Translations under genes and position numbers: made by a program | In this document: one piece after another, positions 37,340 through 47,374 of the stretch | How positions within the stretch are numbered: the first letter of the stretch is position 1 | Layout of the letters: every line of letters begins with the position of its first letter | Origin: Advenella incenata | GTDB lineage: Bacteria > Pseudomonadota > Gammaproteobacteria > Burkholderiales > Burkholderiaceae_B | Length of the DNA stretch: 64,000 bases | Direction: 5' to 3' | NCBI RefSeq assembly: GCF_004217095.1 | Contig: NZ_SHKO01000001.1 | Location: 310,001 to 374,000, forward strand | Notes under the pieces: generated by a model | What the model was told of the DNA's origin: nothing | Seen by the model: the letters and a program-made list of their open reading frames with translations, nothing else | Databases searched by the model: none

Positions 37340-39331
37340 CTATTGCACCTGAGAACCAGCCCGGGTCATTTGTCGGTATACCGTACTGCGATGCAATCCC
37401 AGTTCTCTGGCGGTTTTGCTGACATTGCCGCGGTTTTTGGCCAGTGCCTGTCTGATTCGCAAAGCCTGCAAATCCTTTACGCTGACCTCTGGCAAAGGCC
37501 TTTCTGAAGGCAATATGGCGTCGTGTACTACCATCGCATCCGCCTGCGTGATATTCGTCGCCAGATCTTCCTGCGCAGCCGTTCTGCCCTGGTGTACGGT
37601 CGCTGCCGCTCCCATGTCGGTAGAGGATGGCATATGCAATTGCTTGAGCAGATGGGCGGGCAAGGATTCAGGATGAATAATACTGCCAGCGGGCAAAAAG
37701 GCGGCCAGCGTTTTGAGCACTGATCGCAATTGTCGGTAGTTGCCTGGCCAATGATAAGCGCAAAGGATATCCAGCGCCTGATCTGCGAAAATCAGGCTGG
37801 GGGTGTTTTCGTGGCGTCTGAGTTCTGCGCAGATAAAGGTGCGCAGGTCTGCGCGATAGCGCAGTGCCGGCAACTGGACCAGATGATCCTGGATACGATA
37901 GTAAAGGTCCTGGCGAAAATTTTCCTCGCGGCTTAGCGTATCGGCTTGCTGGTTGGTGGCGCTGATCAGTCCAAACTGCACCGGCCAAGTTTTGTCCGAG
38001 CCCAATGGCTGCACCACCCGTTCCTGCAGGACCCGCAGCAGGCGCGATTGCAGTTGCAATGGCATGTCGCCAATTTCATCCAGAAAGAGCACGCCGCCGT
38101 TGGCCTCGCGCAGGCGTCCGCGCGAGCCGTTGCGCTGGGCTCCGGTAAATGCGCCAGGTTCGTAGCCGAACAGCTCGGCTTCAATCAGGCTTTCAGGAAG
38201 CGCCGCGCAGTTGATGGCGACAAACGGACCATCGCGCCAGCGGCTATGCGCATGCAGGTGGCGGGCAAACACTTCTTTGCCGGTGCCTGTCTCGCCCAGC
38301 AGCAGAACGCCCAGATCAGCGTTGATAGCCAGCGTACTCTGGCGCAACGGGTGCTGCAATGCCGGCGCCAGCGCGGGCAGGGCCGCCAGCAGCCCGTCCG
38401 GGCCACTGCGGTTTTTCGCTTGGGGTGGAGCCGACCTCGCCCCTTCGCCGTGCAACGCTTGTGAAGTGGCGCTGCCGGCAACGCCGACCCGCTCAAACTG
38501 CAAGGACGCATAAAGCGCCGTGCCGTCGGCACAAAAGCTGAGCATCGGCTGCGACTGTAGTTGTTTCCAGGCGGGCAGCCATTTATCGACGGGTTCGTCC
38601 AGCAGTGCAATAAGAGGGACATTCAGCAATTCAGCTGCTGTTTCATTGGCGCCCACAATCTGCTGATCGGCAATAAGCAGCGTGCCGCATTGCGCGGCGT
38701 TGAGCTGCCCTGCGTGACGCTGAAACTGCAGTCGGGCAATGTGCGTGCCGGCCAGCTCCAGAATCTGGTTACCGATCTGGCGTGCCGTGATTCGGACCAG
38801 ATCGCCGGTATAGTCCGGCAGTGTACGGGCATCGCCGGAAATATCCAGAACGCCAAGGATTTCTCCCCGTGGCGAGCGGATAGGCGCAGCATGGCAACTG
38901 AGGATTCGGTTGCAGGGCAAAAAATGCTCCTGACCGATGACCCGTGTAAAACCGTTTTCGATCAGGGCGGTGCCGATGGCATTGGTGCCGCGATGGCCCT
39001 CGGCCCAACTGGCGCCGGGTCGCAGGGTCACCTGGTCAGCCTTGTGCAGAAAGGCGTTGTTGCCAGTGGCGTGCAGAATGACGCCACTGGCATCCGAGAG
39101 CAACAGTATGCCCTGTGCCTGCGCCGCGATGCCGCTGGCGGTGGTGATGTGCGGTGCGGCGGTCTGCAACAGGCTGGCGTATTGATCCAGGCGTGTATTG
39201 AGGTCTGCCCGGTCCAGCAGAGCCGGTTCGTTTGCCAGCGTATCCGCCTGCTTTTCACAGCGCTCCCAGGAACGCTGAATCAGCGCATTCGGCTGCACGG
39301 TACCGGCGGAGTTCAGCGAGTGATGCAACAT
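37340..39331 (-). CDS. Sigma-54-dependent transcriptional activator, AcoR type
   Basis: The activator has 663 residues from ATG 39331, which has GGAG 6 nt upstream; the frame stays open to 39445. The N-terminal GAF-type sensor region (about 1-310) is followed by an AAA+ domain with Walker [11 protein letters not shown] and the sigma-54 contact loop GAFTGAQ. The Walker B region is [14 protein letters not shown]-terminal Fis helix-turn-helix ends [20 protein letters not shown]. This is the AcoR/AcoK architecture. It is divergent from an aldehyde dehydrogenase gene whose upstream region carries a good -24/-12 promoter, the likely target. Confidence 0.9.
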   Translation of the reverse strand: MLHHSLNSAGTVQPNALIQRSWERCEKQADTLANEPALLDRADLNTRLDQYASLLQTAAPHITTASGIAAQAQGILLLSDASGVILHATGNNAFLHKADQVTLRPGASWAEGHRGTNAIGTALIENGFTRVIGQEHFLPCNRILSCHAAPIRSPRGEILGVLDISGDARTLPDYTGDLVRITARQIGNQILELAGTHIARLQFQRHAGQLNAAQCGTLLIADQQIVGANETAAELLNVPLIALLDEPVDKWLPAWKQLQSQPMLSFCADGTALYASLQFERVGVAGSATSQALHGEGARSAPPQAKNRSGPDGLLAALPALAPALQHPLRQSTLAINADLGVLLLGETGTGKEVFARHLHAHSRWRDGPFVAINCAALPESLIEAELFGYEPGAFTGAQRNGSRGRLREANGGVLFLDEIGDMPLQLQSRLLRVLQERVVQPLGSDKTWPVQFGLISATNQQADTLSREENFRQDLYYRIQDHLVQLPALRYRADLRTFICAELRRHENTPSLIFADQALDILCAYHWPGNYRQLRSVLKTLAAFLPAGSIIHPESLPAHLLKQLHMPSSTDMGAAATVHQGRTAAQEDLATNITQADAMVVHDAILPSERPLPEVSVKDLQALRIRQALAKNRGNVSKTARELGLHRSTVYRQMTRAGSQVQ

Positions 39332-39489
39332 CGTAGTCTCCTGATGTGTTGCAAAAACAGACAGTTGTTGCTTGTGTTGCCTGCCTGCTGTCGTGATTCG
39401 CGACACTTTATTGCTGTGTTTTGCGTGCCGCGCGCGATGCGTCAAAACTATTCTACTCCAAAACCCTGATTTGCTCCTTGCCGGCGGTA

Positions 39490-39505
39490 TGGCATGAACT
39501 TTGCT
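39490..39505 (+). promoter_or_regulatory. Sigma-54 (-24/-12) promoter of the aldehyde dehydrogenase gene
   Basis: TGGCATGAACTTTGCT has the invariant GG and GC dinucleotides exactly 10 nt apart and matches TGGCAC-N5-TTGCW except for one position. It lies 67 bp before the aldehyde dehydrogenase start and faces it. The divergent neighbour is a sigma-54 activator. Confidence 0.75.
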
Positions 39506-39571
39506 CCAGGAGGAAAGCAGCGAGCCAATATGGTCCGCGCCATTTTAAAAACGAATATCTGGAGATAAGAC

Positions 39572-41095
39572 ATGAATCTATCCGACTTGAAGCAATTTGG
39601 AATTGACACCGATTACCCCTACAAGACCAAGTACGGCAACTATATTGGCGGCAAATGGGTGGAACCAGTCTCGGGCGAGTACTTTGAGAATATTTCTCCG
39701 GTCAATGGGCAGGTGTTTTGCGAAGTGCCCAGGTCCGGCGCCGACGATATCGAGCGGGCCGTGGACGCTGCGCATGCTGCTCGCCGTGCCTGGGGGCAGA
39801 CCTCGACCACCGACAGGGCCAACCTGTTGCTGAAAATGGCCGATCGCATGGAGCAGAATCTGAAAGTGCTGGCTGTAGCCGAAACCATTGATAACGGCAA
39901 GCCGCTGCGTGAAACGATGGCTGCTGATCTGCCGCTGGCCGTGGACCATTTGCGCTATTTTGCAGGATGCATCCGGGCGCAGGAAGGGGGGATTTCCGAA
40001 ATTGACAATACAACGGTGGCCTATCATTTTCACGAGCCACTCGGTGTAGTGGGACAGATCATTCCATGGAATTTCCCGATCCTGATGGCGATCTGGAAAC
40101 TGGCGCCATCGCTGGCGGCAGGGTGCTGCGTGGTGCTCAAACCGGCCGAGCAGACACCCGCTTCGATCCTGGTGCTCATGGAAATTATTGGAGATCTGTT
40201 CCCTCCCGGTGTGATCAATATTGTCAATGGCTATGGCAAGGAAGCGGGCAATGCGCTGGCCACCAACAAGCGTATCGCCAAAATTGCCTTTACCGGTTCG
40301 ACCGCTACGGGCAAGCATATCCTGCATGCGGCTGCCGATAACTTGATTCCGTCCACCGTTGAGCTCGGTGGCAAGAGTCCGAATGTATTTTTTGCCGATG
40401 TCATGGACCAGTCAGACGACTTTTTTGACAAGGCGCTTGAAGGGCTTTCGATGTTTGCGCTCAACCAGGGCGAAGTGTGCACATGTCCTTCACGCATCCT
40501 CATCCAGGAGTCCATATACGATCAGTTCATCGAGAAAGCCATTAACCGCGTGCAGAAAATCAAGACCGGCAACCCGCTGGATATGAACACCATGGTGGGC
40601 GCTCAGGCATCGCAGGCGCAGATGGACAAAATCCTGGGCTATATTGATATCGGTCGCGAGGAGGGCGCAGCATGCCTGACCGGTGGCGAGCGCAATCGCG
40701 TGCAGAGCCTGGAAGAGGGTTATTACGTGACACCCACCATGCTTTCGGGCAAGAATGATATGCGCATATTCCAGGAGGAAATTTTCGGGCCGGTCGCCTC
40801 TGTTACGACGTTCCGGGACGAAGAAGAAGCACTGGCCATTGCCAATGACACCTATTATGGTCTGGGCGCTGGTGTATGGACCCGGGATGGTTCCCGCGCC
40901 TATCGCATGGGGCGGGGTATTGAGGCAGGCCGGGTCTGGACCAATTGCTATCACCTGTACCCGGCTCATGCTGCATTCGGTGGATATAAACAGTCGGGCA
41001 TTGGTCGGGAAAATCACAAAATGGCGCTGTCCAACTACCAGCAGACAAAATGCCTGCTGGTGAGCTACAGCCCCAAGGCGCTGGGCTTTTTCTAA
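39572..41095 (+). CDS. NAD-dependent aldehyde dehydrogenase (acetaldehyde dehydrogenase-like)
   Basis: This 507-residue protein belongs to the ExaC/AcoD/AldA group. The catalytic cysteine is Cys303 in GEVCTCPSR, the general base Glu264 in [10 protein letters not shown] and the transition-state Asn167 in IPWNFP. The C-terminus [13 protein letters not shown] is typical of the acetaldehyde dehydrogenase subfamily. GGAGATAAGAC precedes the ATG. It is driven by a -24/-12 promoter and divergent from the AcoR-type activator, so inducible oxidation of an aldehyde, probably short-chain, is inferred. Confidence 0.9.
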   Translation: MNLSDLKQFGIDTDYPYKTKYGNYIGGKWVEPVSGEYFENISPVNGQVFCEVPRSGADDIERAVDAAHAARRAWGQTSTTDRANLLLKMADRMEQNLKVLAVAETIDNGKPLRETMAADLPLAVDHLRYFAGCIRAQEGGISEIDNTTVAYHFHEPLGVVGQIIPWNFPILMAIWKLAPSLAAGCCVVLKPAEQTPASILVLMEIIGDLFPPGVINIVNGYGKEAGNALATNKRIAKIAFTGSTATGKHILHAAADNLIPSTVELGGKSPNVFFADVMDQSDDFFDKALEGLSMFALNQGEVCTCPSRILIQESIYDQFIEKAINRVQKIKTGNPLDMNTMVGAQASQAQMDKILGYIDIGREEGAACLTGGERNRVQSLEEGYYVTPTMLSGKNDMRIFQEEIFGPVASVTTFRDEEEALAIANDTYYGLGAGVWTRDGSRAYRMGRGIEAGRVWTNCYHLYPAHAAFGGYKQSGIGRENHKMALSNYQQTKCLLVSYSPKALGFF

Positions 41096-41447
41096 TCGCT
41101 GTTTGTGTTGGACCGCATCTGGCGGTCCAACCAGCTGACCGGTGCAGCCCTGTATGATTTCCGGCCTGCACCGGTTTGCATTTTTATTTCATTTTTATTT
41201 CTGCGTCAAAGTTAGTTCAGGATTGTCATCTGCACTGCCTGGCCATGGCACGTAGCAAAATCATGCTGGAACATAATTCTATGACAAATGCGGTTATCAC
41301 GAAGTTGATCACAATCCCGATAAGATTGCTATACTGCAATACAGTAATGCGAGTCTGGTTTGCCTGCATCAGGTGCGACTGCATGTCAATGATGAGGCTT
41401 TACGATGATTGGTTTTTGTTTAGCAACGAACGCAAAGGATAGCTGCA
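41096..41447. other. 352-bp gap before the Mo-hydroxylase operon
   Basis: The gap contains a perfect 10-bp hairpin right after the aldehyde dehydrogenase (41107-41131) and a small inverted repeat TACTG-N5-CAGTA (41332-41346), possibly within the promoter region of the Mo-hydroxylase genes. No gene is supported. Confidence 0.5.
41107..41131 (+). terminator. Hairpin downstream of the aldehyde dehydrogenase
   Basis: Arms GTTGGACCGC and GCGGTCCAAC are perfect 10-bp complements with an ATCTG loop, 11 bp after the stop. There is no T-run, so it may be Rho-assisted or stabilising. Confidence 0.5.
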
Positions 41448-41912
41448 ATGATTACACTTGAAATTAACGGTTCGAAGCATGATGTTGATCTTCCTCAGGA
41501 TACCCCCATTCTTTGGGCACTGCGCGATCACCTCGGATTTACCGGGACAAAGTTCGGTTGTGGCATGTCGCTATGCGGCGCCTGTACAGTGCATCTGGAC
41601 GGCGAGCCGATACGATCCTGTGTGACGCCGATTACGGCGGCTGTGGGCAAGAAGATCGTCACGATTGAAGCGCTGGAAAATGATGAGACAGGCAAAGCAG
41701 TGCAGAAAGCCTGGGTAGAAATGGGCGTGCCGCAATGCGGTTTCTGTCAATCGGGGCAAATCATGTCTGCCACGGCCCTGCTGAAAAAAACGCCGGCGCC
41801 CACCGATGCCGAAATTGATGCGGCAATGAGCGGTAATCTGTGCCGCTGTGGCACCTATACGCGTATTCGCAGCGCCATCAAGACTGTTGCACAGGCCGGA
41901 GGTGCCAAATGA
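41448..41912 (+). CDS. Mo-hydroxylase small subunit, 2x[2Fe-2S] (IorA-like)
   Basis: This 154-residue iron-sulfur subunit of the xanthine oxidase family has a plant-type ferredoxin cluster with Cys38, Cys43, Cys46 and Cys58. The second, helical cluster has Cys97, Cys100, Cys132 and Cys134 (CGFC and CRC motifs). It passes electrons from the molybdenum subunit. It overlaps the large subunit start by 4 bp (ATGA). The two-subunit layout without a FAD subunit is that of isoquinoline 1-oxidoreductase and related aldehyde dehydrogenases, which donate electrons to cytochromes. Confidence 0.92.
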   Translation: MITLEINGSKHDVDLPQDTPILWALRDHLGFTGTKFGCGMSLCGACTVHLDGEPIRSCVTPITAAVGKKIVTIEALENDETGKAVQKAWVEMGVPQCGFCQSGQIMSATALLKKTPAPTDAEIDAAMSGNLCRCGTYTRIRSAIKTVAQAGGAK

Positions 41913-44248
41913 ATATACGTGACAATGTATTTGCCATTGCTGCGACCGATGTACAGATCAGCAATATCAGTCGCCGCAAAATGCTCAAGGGCTTTGCCCT
42001 GGGCGGCTTTGTGCTGGCCGTCGGATTGCCGTTGCGCGCGCGTGCCGAAGGCGAAGAGCAGAAGGGACCCAAAAAATATGGTGCCGATTCCATGCCGCAT
42101 GGCACGGTCGACAACCCACTGGTTTTCGTGGCCATCGCCGCTGACGGTGCAATCACGATTCTTTGTCATCGTGCCGAAATGGGGCAGGGCGTCAGGACCA
42201 GTCTACCCATGGTTGTTGCCGACGAGATGGAAGCAGACTGGGGGCGTGTGACAGTGAAGCAGGCCTGGGCTGAAGAAGCACGTTTCGGCAATCAGGACAC
42301 TGACGGTTCGCGCAGTGTGCGCCATTTCTTCGTGCCGATGCGACGCGTGGGTGCTGCTGCACGGGCCATGCTCGTGTCTGCGGCCGCCAGCCAGTGGAAT
42401 GTGCCCGAGTCCGAAGTACAGGCAAAAAATCATGAATTGATACATACACCAACCGGCAAGAAGCTCGGTTTCGGTGACGTCGCGCAGAAAGCAGCGCAGC
42501 TTGAGGTGCCGTCCGGCGAAGCGCTGAAACTGAAATCGGCTGACGCCTTTCGCTATATTGGCAAAGGACAGACGCATATTGCAGATGGCATGGATATCGT
42601 CACTGGACGCGCGCAATATGGCCAGGATGTCCGGCTCGACGGCATGCTGTACGCCGTGGTGGCCCGTCCTCCGGTATTCGGCGGCAAACTGGTCAAGGTT
42701 GATGATGCCGCTGCGCTGAAAATTCCGGGCGTAGTAAAAGTGGTGACGCTGGCCGGGTCGCCACCGCCGGCCATGTTCAATCCGCTGGGCGGCGTGGCCG
42801 TGATCGCGACCAACACATGGGCGGCCATTGCCGGACGCAAGGCATTGAAGATCGAATGGGATGGGGGCCCGCACGCCTCTTATGATTCGGCAGAATACCG
42901 CAAGCAGCTCGAAGCGTCGGTACGCAAGCCGACCGAAAAAGCGGTGCGCAACGATGGCGATGCGATGGCTGCGCTGGGTAGTGCGGCCAAACGCATACAG
43001 GCTGAGTATTACGTTCCGCATCTGGCTCAGGCGCCCATGGAAACGCCCGTGGCCACGGTAAGGATCGTCGATGGCAAATGTGAAGCCTGGGCCAGTGTTC
43101 AGGCGCCGCAGGCAACGCATGACATGCTGGTCAAATGGCTTGAGCTGCCACCGGAAAACGTCAAGGTTAACCAGACATTGCTGGGCGGCGGTTTTGGCCG
43201 CAAGTCCAAGCCGGATTTTGTAGTCGAAGCCGGGCTGTTGTCCAAGGCAATGGATGGCAAACCTGTGAAGGTGACATGGACTCGTGAAGATGACATTCAG
43301 CATTCCTATTATCACACCGTATCGGTGGAGCATCTGGAAGCGGGACTGGACGCACAAGGCAAGGTGACGGCGTGGCTGCATCGCACTGCGGCGCCGTCCA
43401 TAGGCTCCACCTTTGCCGACACCAAGCTGCAGTCAGCAGGAGAGCTGGGCATGGGCGCGGCCAACGTGCCTTTTGCCATCCCCAATGTTCGGGTCGAAAA
43501 TCCCGAAGCCGAGGCTCATACCCGCATTGGTTGGTTCCGTTCGGTCTCGAACATTCCCCGTGCGTTTGCTATCCAGTCTTTTGTTGCGGAAATGGCCGCC
43601 GAACTGGACAAGGACCACAGGGACTTTCTGCTCGATCTGATCGGCCCGGCCAGGCGCATCAATCCGGCCGACCTGTCAGACTCATGGAATCACGACGAGT
43701 CGCCCGAAAAGTATCCGGTGGATACGGGCCGCCTGCGCAATGTGATTGAAGTGGTCACACGCGAAGCGGGCTGGGGCAAATCTGGCGCAAAAGGGCAGGC
43801 CATGGGGCTGGCAGCGCACTACAGCTTTGTTACTTATGTCGCGACAGTGGTCCATGTGGAAGTGTCGGACAAAGGCGAGCTGACCATTCCTCGAGTGGAT
43901 GTGGCAGTCGATTGCGGGCCGCAAGTCAACCCCGAGCGCATTCGTTCCCAGATTGAAGGCGCAACGGTGATGGGAGTGAGTCTGGCCACGCTGGGCGAAA
44001 TCAGTTTCAAAAACGGCGCTGCGGTGCAAAGCAATTTCCATGACTATCGCATCACATCCATGATGAGCGCGCCGCGAGAAATCCATGTTCATCTGGTTGC
44101 GGCCAGTGATTATGATGCGCCGCTGGGTGGCGTGGGCGAGCCCGGCACGCCGCCTGTATCGGCAGCGCTGTGCAATGCTATTTTTGCTGCTACCGGCAAG
44201 CGGATTCGCAGTTTGCCTATTGGTAATCAGATGCAGCAGAAAAGTTAA
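41909..44248 (+). CDS. Mo-hydroxylase large subunit, molybdopterin-cytosine-dinucleotide type (IorB-like)
   Basis: The 779-residue catalytic subunit begins at ATG 41909, overlapping the preceding stop. A twin-arginine-like leader ([18 protein letters not shown], about 25-45) suggests export of the folded heterodimer with the small subunit to the periplasm, as in PaoABC/IorAB-type enzymes. Molybdenum-cofactor contacts include [12 protein letters not shown] and the C-terminal [19 protein letters not shown], where the Glu of GVGEPG is the catalytic base. It probably oxidises an aldehyde or N-heterocycle. MocA and XdhC maturation genes follow on the opposite strand. Confidence 0.9.
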   Translation: MNIRDNVFAIAATDVQISNISRRKMLKGFALGGFVLAVGLPLRARAEGEEQKGPKKYGADSMPHGTVDNPLVFVAIAADGAITILCHRAEMGQGVRTSLPMVVADEMEADWGRVTVKQAWAEEARFGNQDTDGSRSVRHFFVPMRRVGAAARAMLVSAAASQWNVPESEVQAKNHELIHTPTGKKLGFGDVAQKAAQLEVPSGEALKLKSADAFRYIGKGQTHIADGMDIVTGRAQYGQDVRLDGMLYAVVARPPVFGGKLVKVDDAAALKIPGVVKVVTLAGSPPPAMFNPLGGVAVIATNTWAAIAGRKALKIEWDGGPHASYDSAEYRKQLEASVRKPTEKAVRNDGDAMAALGSAAKRIQAEYYVPHLAQAPMETPVATVRIVDGKCEAWASVQAPQATHDMLVKWLELPPENVKVNQTLLGGGFGRKSKPDFVVEAGLLSKAMDGKPVKVTWTREDDIQHSYYHTVSVEHLEAGLDAQGKVTAWLHRTAAPSIGSTFADTKLQSAGELGMGAANVPFAIPNVRVENPEAEAHTRIGWFRSVSNIPRAFAIQSFVAEMAAELDKDHRDFLLDLIGPARRINPADLSDSWNHDESPEKYPVDTGRLRNVIEVVTREAGWGKSGAKGQAMGLAAHYSFVTYVATVVHVEVSDKGELTIPRVDVAVDCGPQVNPERIRSQIEGATVMGVSLATLGEISFKNGAAVQSNFHDYRITSMMSAPREIHVHLVAASDYDAPLGGVGEPGTPPVSAALCNAIFAATGKRIRSLPIGNQMQQKS

Positions 44249-44385
44249 GGGAGGCAGTGAACCGGGAGCAGGTCCGTGGTCTTTTGGCCTGGGTCTGTGG
44301 GACTGGAAACGGGGACTATTGATGCATTCCTCTATACGGGCCAAGGCGGCGACAGGCGCTTCTCCCAATGTTTTTCCTGACTCAT

Positions 44386-44413
44386 CGGGGCGCTTGATGC
44401 GCCCCGTTTTTTT
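44386..44413 (+). terminator. Strong intrinsic terminator of the Mo-hydroxylase operon
   Basis: CGGGGCGC and GCGCCCCG form a perfect 8-bp GC stem with a TTGAT loop, followed by seven T. The T-tract overlaps the last codons of the convergent mocA gene. Confidence 0.9.
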
Positions 44414-45053
44414 ATTGTGGGGCGAGCTGGTCGCCGGCCTTGCCAAGTTGCTGCAATTGTTCCTGGGTGTCAATATCGAGCAGGCAGCCGGGGTCGTTGA
44501 CGGGAATGAGCGTTACCGCGTCGGGATGGCGCCGGACGATTGCGCGTGCACCCTCGTCGCCTCTCAGCTGCAGCAGTTCGTCCCTGAACTGACTGGCAAA
44601 TGCCACGGGATGCCCGGGCCGATTCTGAAATTGGGGACGCACGATGCGGCCATCCTGGCGCAGGCGCGTGGCAACTGCCTGCACCGTATTTGTGTGGATG
44701 CAGGGCATATCGGCAAGGGCGATGATCCAGCCGACCCCGGCCGGGCTGTGGCTGATCCCGCAACGCAGCGAGGCGCTCATGCCCATGTCGGCATCGGCGC
44801 AATGGATCAGGTTCACCGGCAGCCCGCCCAGCGCGTTGCGCACCGCCTCCTGCTGCGGACCACAGACCACTGTGACAGCATCCACATGTTGCAGCAGCGT
44901 ATGACAGACGGCATAGACCATGGGCGTCCCATCGGCCAGGGGCTGCACAGGTTTGTAACGCGCGCCCGAGGCATCAAAACGGGATCCCTTGCCTGCCGCC
45001 AGGACAAGAGCGACGATATCGGGTGCGGGCGCTTGGCAATCAGGCTCTGGCAT
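44412..45053 (-). CDS. mocA: Molybdenum cofactor cytidylyltransferase (MocA-like)
   Basis: This is a 213-residue nucleotidyltransferase. LVLAAGKGSRFDASGARYKP at the N-terminus is the nucleotide-binding loop with the LAAGxxxRxG-type signature, and IALADMPCI is the metal-binding region. It would transfer CMP from CTP to molybdopterin, making the MCD cofactor used by IorB/Pao-type hydroxylases. It lies between the Mo-hydroxylase and xdhC on the minus strand. The convergent arrangement with the enzyme it matures supports the call. Confidence 0.87.
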   Translation of the reverse strand: MPEPDCQAPAPDIVALVLAAGKGSRFDASGARYKPVQPLADGTPMVYAVCHTLLQHVDAVTVVCGPQQEAVRNALGGLPVNLIHCADADMGMSASLRCGISHSPAGVGWIIALADMPCIHTNTVQAVATRLRQDGRIVRPQFQNRPGHPVAFASQFRDELLQLRGDEGARAIVRRHPDAVTLIPVNDPGCLLDIDTQEQLQQLGKAGDQLAPQ

Positions 45054-45062
45054 GTCGATTTG

Positions 45063-46082
45063 TCAGGCGGCGTATTCGGACGGGTTAGCCTTGGCATGGG
45101 AAACATCGAAACTGTCGGGCAGTAGCAGGCCGTTTTTCACGGCGATCACTTCGGCCATGACGCTGACAGCAATTTCGGCGGGAGACTTGCTGCCGATATA
45201 GACGCCGATCGGGCCGCGCAAACGGGCAAGCTGTTGCGGCGTAATGCCAAAATGCTCTTGCAGCCTTTGACGACGAATGTGATTATTGCGACGCGAGCCG
45301 ATGGCGCCTACATAGAAGGCATCTGACAGCAGTGCCTCCATTAGCGCCAGATCGTCCAGCTTGGGATCATGGGTCAAGGCAATAATGCAACTGCGCCGGT
45401 CCGGTCGAAAAGCGGTGACCACGTCGTCGGGCATTTCCGAGAGCACAGTCACCCCCTGCACTGACCAGCCGTTGCGGTATTCGATGCGCGGGTCACAGAC
45501 GGTCACTGCAAAGCCGCTGAACAGGGCCATGGTGGCCACGTACTCGGTCAACTGCCCCGCGCCGATCAGCAGCATGCGAAACTCCGGACCAAAGGTGTTT
45601 TTCAGCGTCTTGTCGTCAATACTGAGCGGCAATGGCTGATCAATCGGCTGTTGCTGGACAATGCCATTATCCAGGTGCACAGCGCGTTGCATCAACTGGC
45701 CCTGTTCCAGGGCTGCCACCAATTCATCAAGCGAGCGCGCATCGGGATTGAATTCCAGCAGAATTTCCAGGGTACCGCCGCAAGGCAGGCCAAAGCGATA
45801 GGCTTCTTCAGCGGTCACGCCATAGCGGACCAGGCTGGGCGGCCCGCCATTGAGCAGCACGGCATTCTCGCTGCCGCCGGTGTAGCGATAGATCAAGTCG
45901 TCTTCAATGCACCCGCCGGAAACGGAGCCAACCACTGCGCCGTCTTCGCACAAGGCCATGACTGATCCCAGCGGGCGCGGTGAGGAGCCCCAGGTCCGAA
46001 TGACCGTGGCCAGCAGGGCTTTTTTCCCTTCCTGGCGCCATGCGCAAAGTTTGCGCAGTACGAGGACATCAAGATTTTCCAT
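45063..46082 (-). CDS. xdhC: XdhC/CoxI family Mo-cofactor maturation protein
   Basis: The 339-residue protein has an N-terminal XdhC_CoxI domain (about 10-80) with RTWGSSPRPLGSVMAL and GSVSGGCIEDDL. The C-terminal Rossmann-like domain contains LLIGAGQLTEYVA, HDPKLDDLALMEALLSD and YVGAIGSRRN. XdhC proteins insert sulfurated Mo-cofactor into xanthine-oxidase-family enzymes. It is upstream of mocA with a 9-bp gap, one operon. The client is presumably the adjacent Mo-hydroxylase. Confidence 0.9.
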   Translation of the reverse strand: MENLDVLVLRKLCAWRQEGKKALLATVIRTWGSSPRPLGSVMALCEDGAVVGSVSGGCIEDDLIYRYTGGSENAVLLNGGPPSLVRYGVTAEEAYRFGLPCGGTLEILLEFNPDARSLDELVAALEQGQLMQRAVHLDNGIVQQQPIDQPLPLSIDDKTLKNTFGPEFRMLLIGAGQLTEYVATMALFSGFAVTVCDPRIEYRNGWSVQGVTVLSEMPDDVVTAFRPDRRSCIIALTHDPKLDDLALMEALLSDAFYVGAIGSRRNNHIRRQRLQEHFGITPQQLARLRGPIGVYIGSKSPAEIAVSVMAEVIAVKNGLLLPDSFDVSHAKANPSEYAA

Positions 46083-46513
46083 TACTACCGCCTGTTCCTG
46101 TTTGGCGGGGCCGTGTAGCCCCAGTTGATGACAGTCGTCATGTCATTTCGATTGTAATGCAATTGATGATCTTGAACAGCCACGCGACAGCGATCACCGG
46201 TAGGGCCGCCGATATTGGCGGACAGCACGAGTGCGCCTTCTCGGGCATTCAAGAAACCTTGGCCTGGTGCCGAATCCATATCGCAATCAACCTGGGGTTA
46301 GCCTAATACAATCAACCTGTCTTAGCCTGATACCTTCTGCATTTGCATGCCGATGTTGCCGATTTGCCATTTTGATACGAATTCTGCCGAAGGCAGCGGA
46401 ACCGGTTGTCTCTGATGAAATAAAAGAATATCATTTGACCTATATCATTGACTAGTCAACCAAAATATGGCTGACGATGATCTATTCAAACCCCTTCCCA
46501 CAAGAGAAAAGCA
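46083..46513. other. 431-bp divergent gap between xdhC and the cytochrome gene
   Basis: No gene is supported. It contains a perfect 12-bp palindrome (46448-46459) close to the cytochrome start and should hold promoters for both directions. Confidence 0.5.
46448..46459. promoter_or_regulatory. 12-bp palindrome, candidate operator
   Basis: TTGACTAGTCAA is a perfect palindrome about 55 bp upstream of the cytochrome c gene. A TTGACC hexamer lies just before it. No well-spaced -10 was found, so its role is uncertain. Confidence 0.35.
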
Positions 46514-47296
46514 ATGAAAATTAAACTGACACACACTGCCGCAGCAGTCGCGTGTGCGGCTGCCTTCGGCTTTGCTGGCCTGGCAAATGCAAATACGGCA
46601 GCCGGTTCACAAGGCGCAGACAAGACTGCCGGGTCAACCTCCGCAACCCTGATTGCCAAGGGCAGCAGCGGTACCATGACGCCGTTTCTTGTCGACGCTG
46701 AGGGGCGCACGCTGTATACGCTGACCAAAGACAATAAAGCCGGTTGCGATGAAGCCTGTATGAAACACTGGGAGCCTGTGGTTTCCGAGAGCCGTCCGTT
46801 GGGTCGCGACATTTTGCCGGGCCTGCTCAAGGCTGAAAAAAATGATCAGGGTGTTTCACAGGTCAGCTATGGCGATCTTCCCCTGTATCGCTTTGATGGC
46901 GACAAAAAACCGGGCGATATGAACGGCCAGGGTTTCGCTGACGTTGGCGTGATGGTCTCCGTACTGGGTACGGCCGACAAGCCTGAAGTGGCAGCCGAAA
47001 AAGTGGAAGCCACGCCTGAGTTGATGGCTGCCGGCGCCAAAGTGTTTGCCAGCACCTGCGCTGCCTGCCACGGTGCAGAAGGCCAGGGCGCGTTCGGCAC
47101 GAAGCTCGAAGGGTTTGACCGGCTGGCCAATGCGCCTGCCCTGCTCAGCACGATTATCCATGGTCTGAACAGTATGCCGGCCCTGGGTGGCCAGTTCAAT
47201 GACGAGCAGGTTGCTGCGGTGGCCACTTACGTTCGCAATAGCTGGGGCAACAGTTATGGCGGCGTATCGGCAGAACAGGCCAAGGCTGCACGCTGA
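46514..47296 (+). CDS. Cytochrome c with N-terminal secreted-repeat domain
   Basis: The 260-residue periplasmic protein has a signal peptide ending near ANANT (about residue 27). Residues 45-150 hold two repeats of the secreted lipoprotein-repeat type (PF03640-like): LVDAEGRTLYTLTKD...CDEACMKHW and LPLYRFDGDKKPGD...VGVMVSV. The C-terminal cytochrome c domain has CAACH at 182-186 and a probable axial Met in SMPALGGQF (about 221). It lies 78 bp upstream of the PQQ dehydrogenase gene and is the likely electron acceptor. The fusion of these two domains is unusual. Confidence 0.87.
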   Translation: MKIKLTHTAAAVACAAAFGFAGLANANTAAGSQGADKTAGSTSATLIAKGSSGTMTPFLVDAEGRTLYTLTKDNKAGCDEACMKHWEPVVSESRPLGRDILPGLLKAEKNDQGVSQVSYGDLPLYRFDGDKKPGDMNGQGFADVGVMVSVLGTADKPEVAAEKVEATPELMAAGAKVFASTCAACHGAEGQGAFGTKLEGFDRLANAPALLSTIIHGLNSMPALGGQFNDEQVAAVATYVRNSWGNSYGGVSAEQAKAAR

Positions 47297-47374
47297 TCAG
47301 TGCATTTGACCCATGTCGTGCTGCCTCTGTGGTGAGCCGCGACTCGTAAAGAATATTGAAGAATAGGACACAAA

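Noticed and set aside
41244-41260. Second sigma-54 promoter (TGGCACGTAGC) before the Mo-hydroxylase operon
   Set aside because: The GG is not followed by GC at the required 10-nt distance.
42203-43381. 392-codon open frame on the minus strand inside the Mo-hydroxylase large subunit gene
   Set aside because: It lies fully antisense to a gene with clear family motifs and its own product is His/Arg-rich without any domain.
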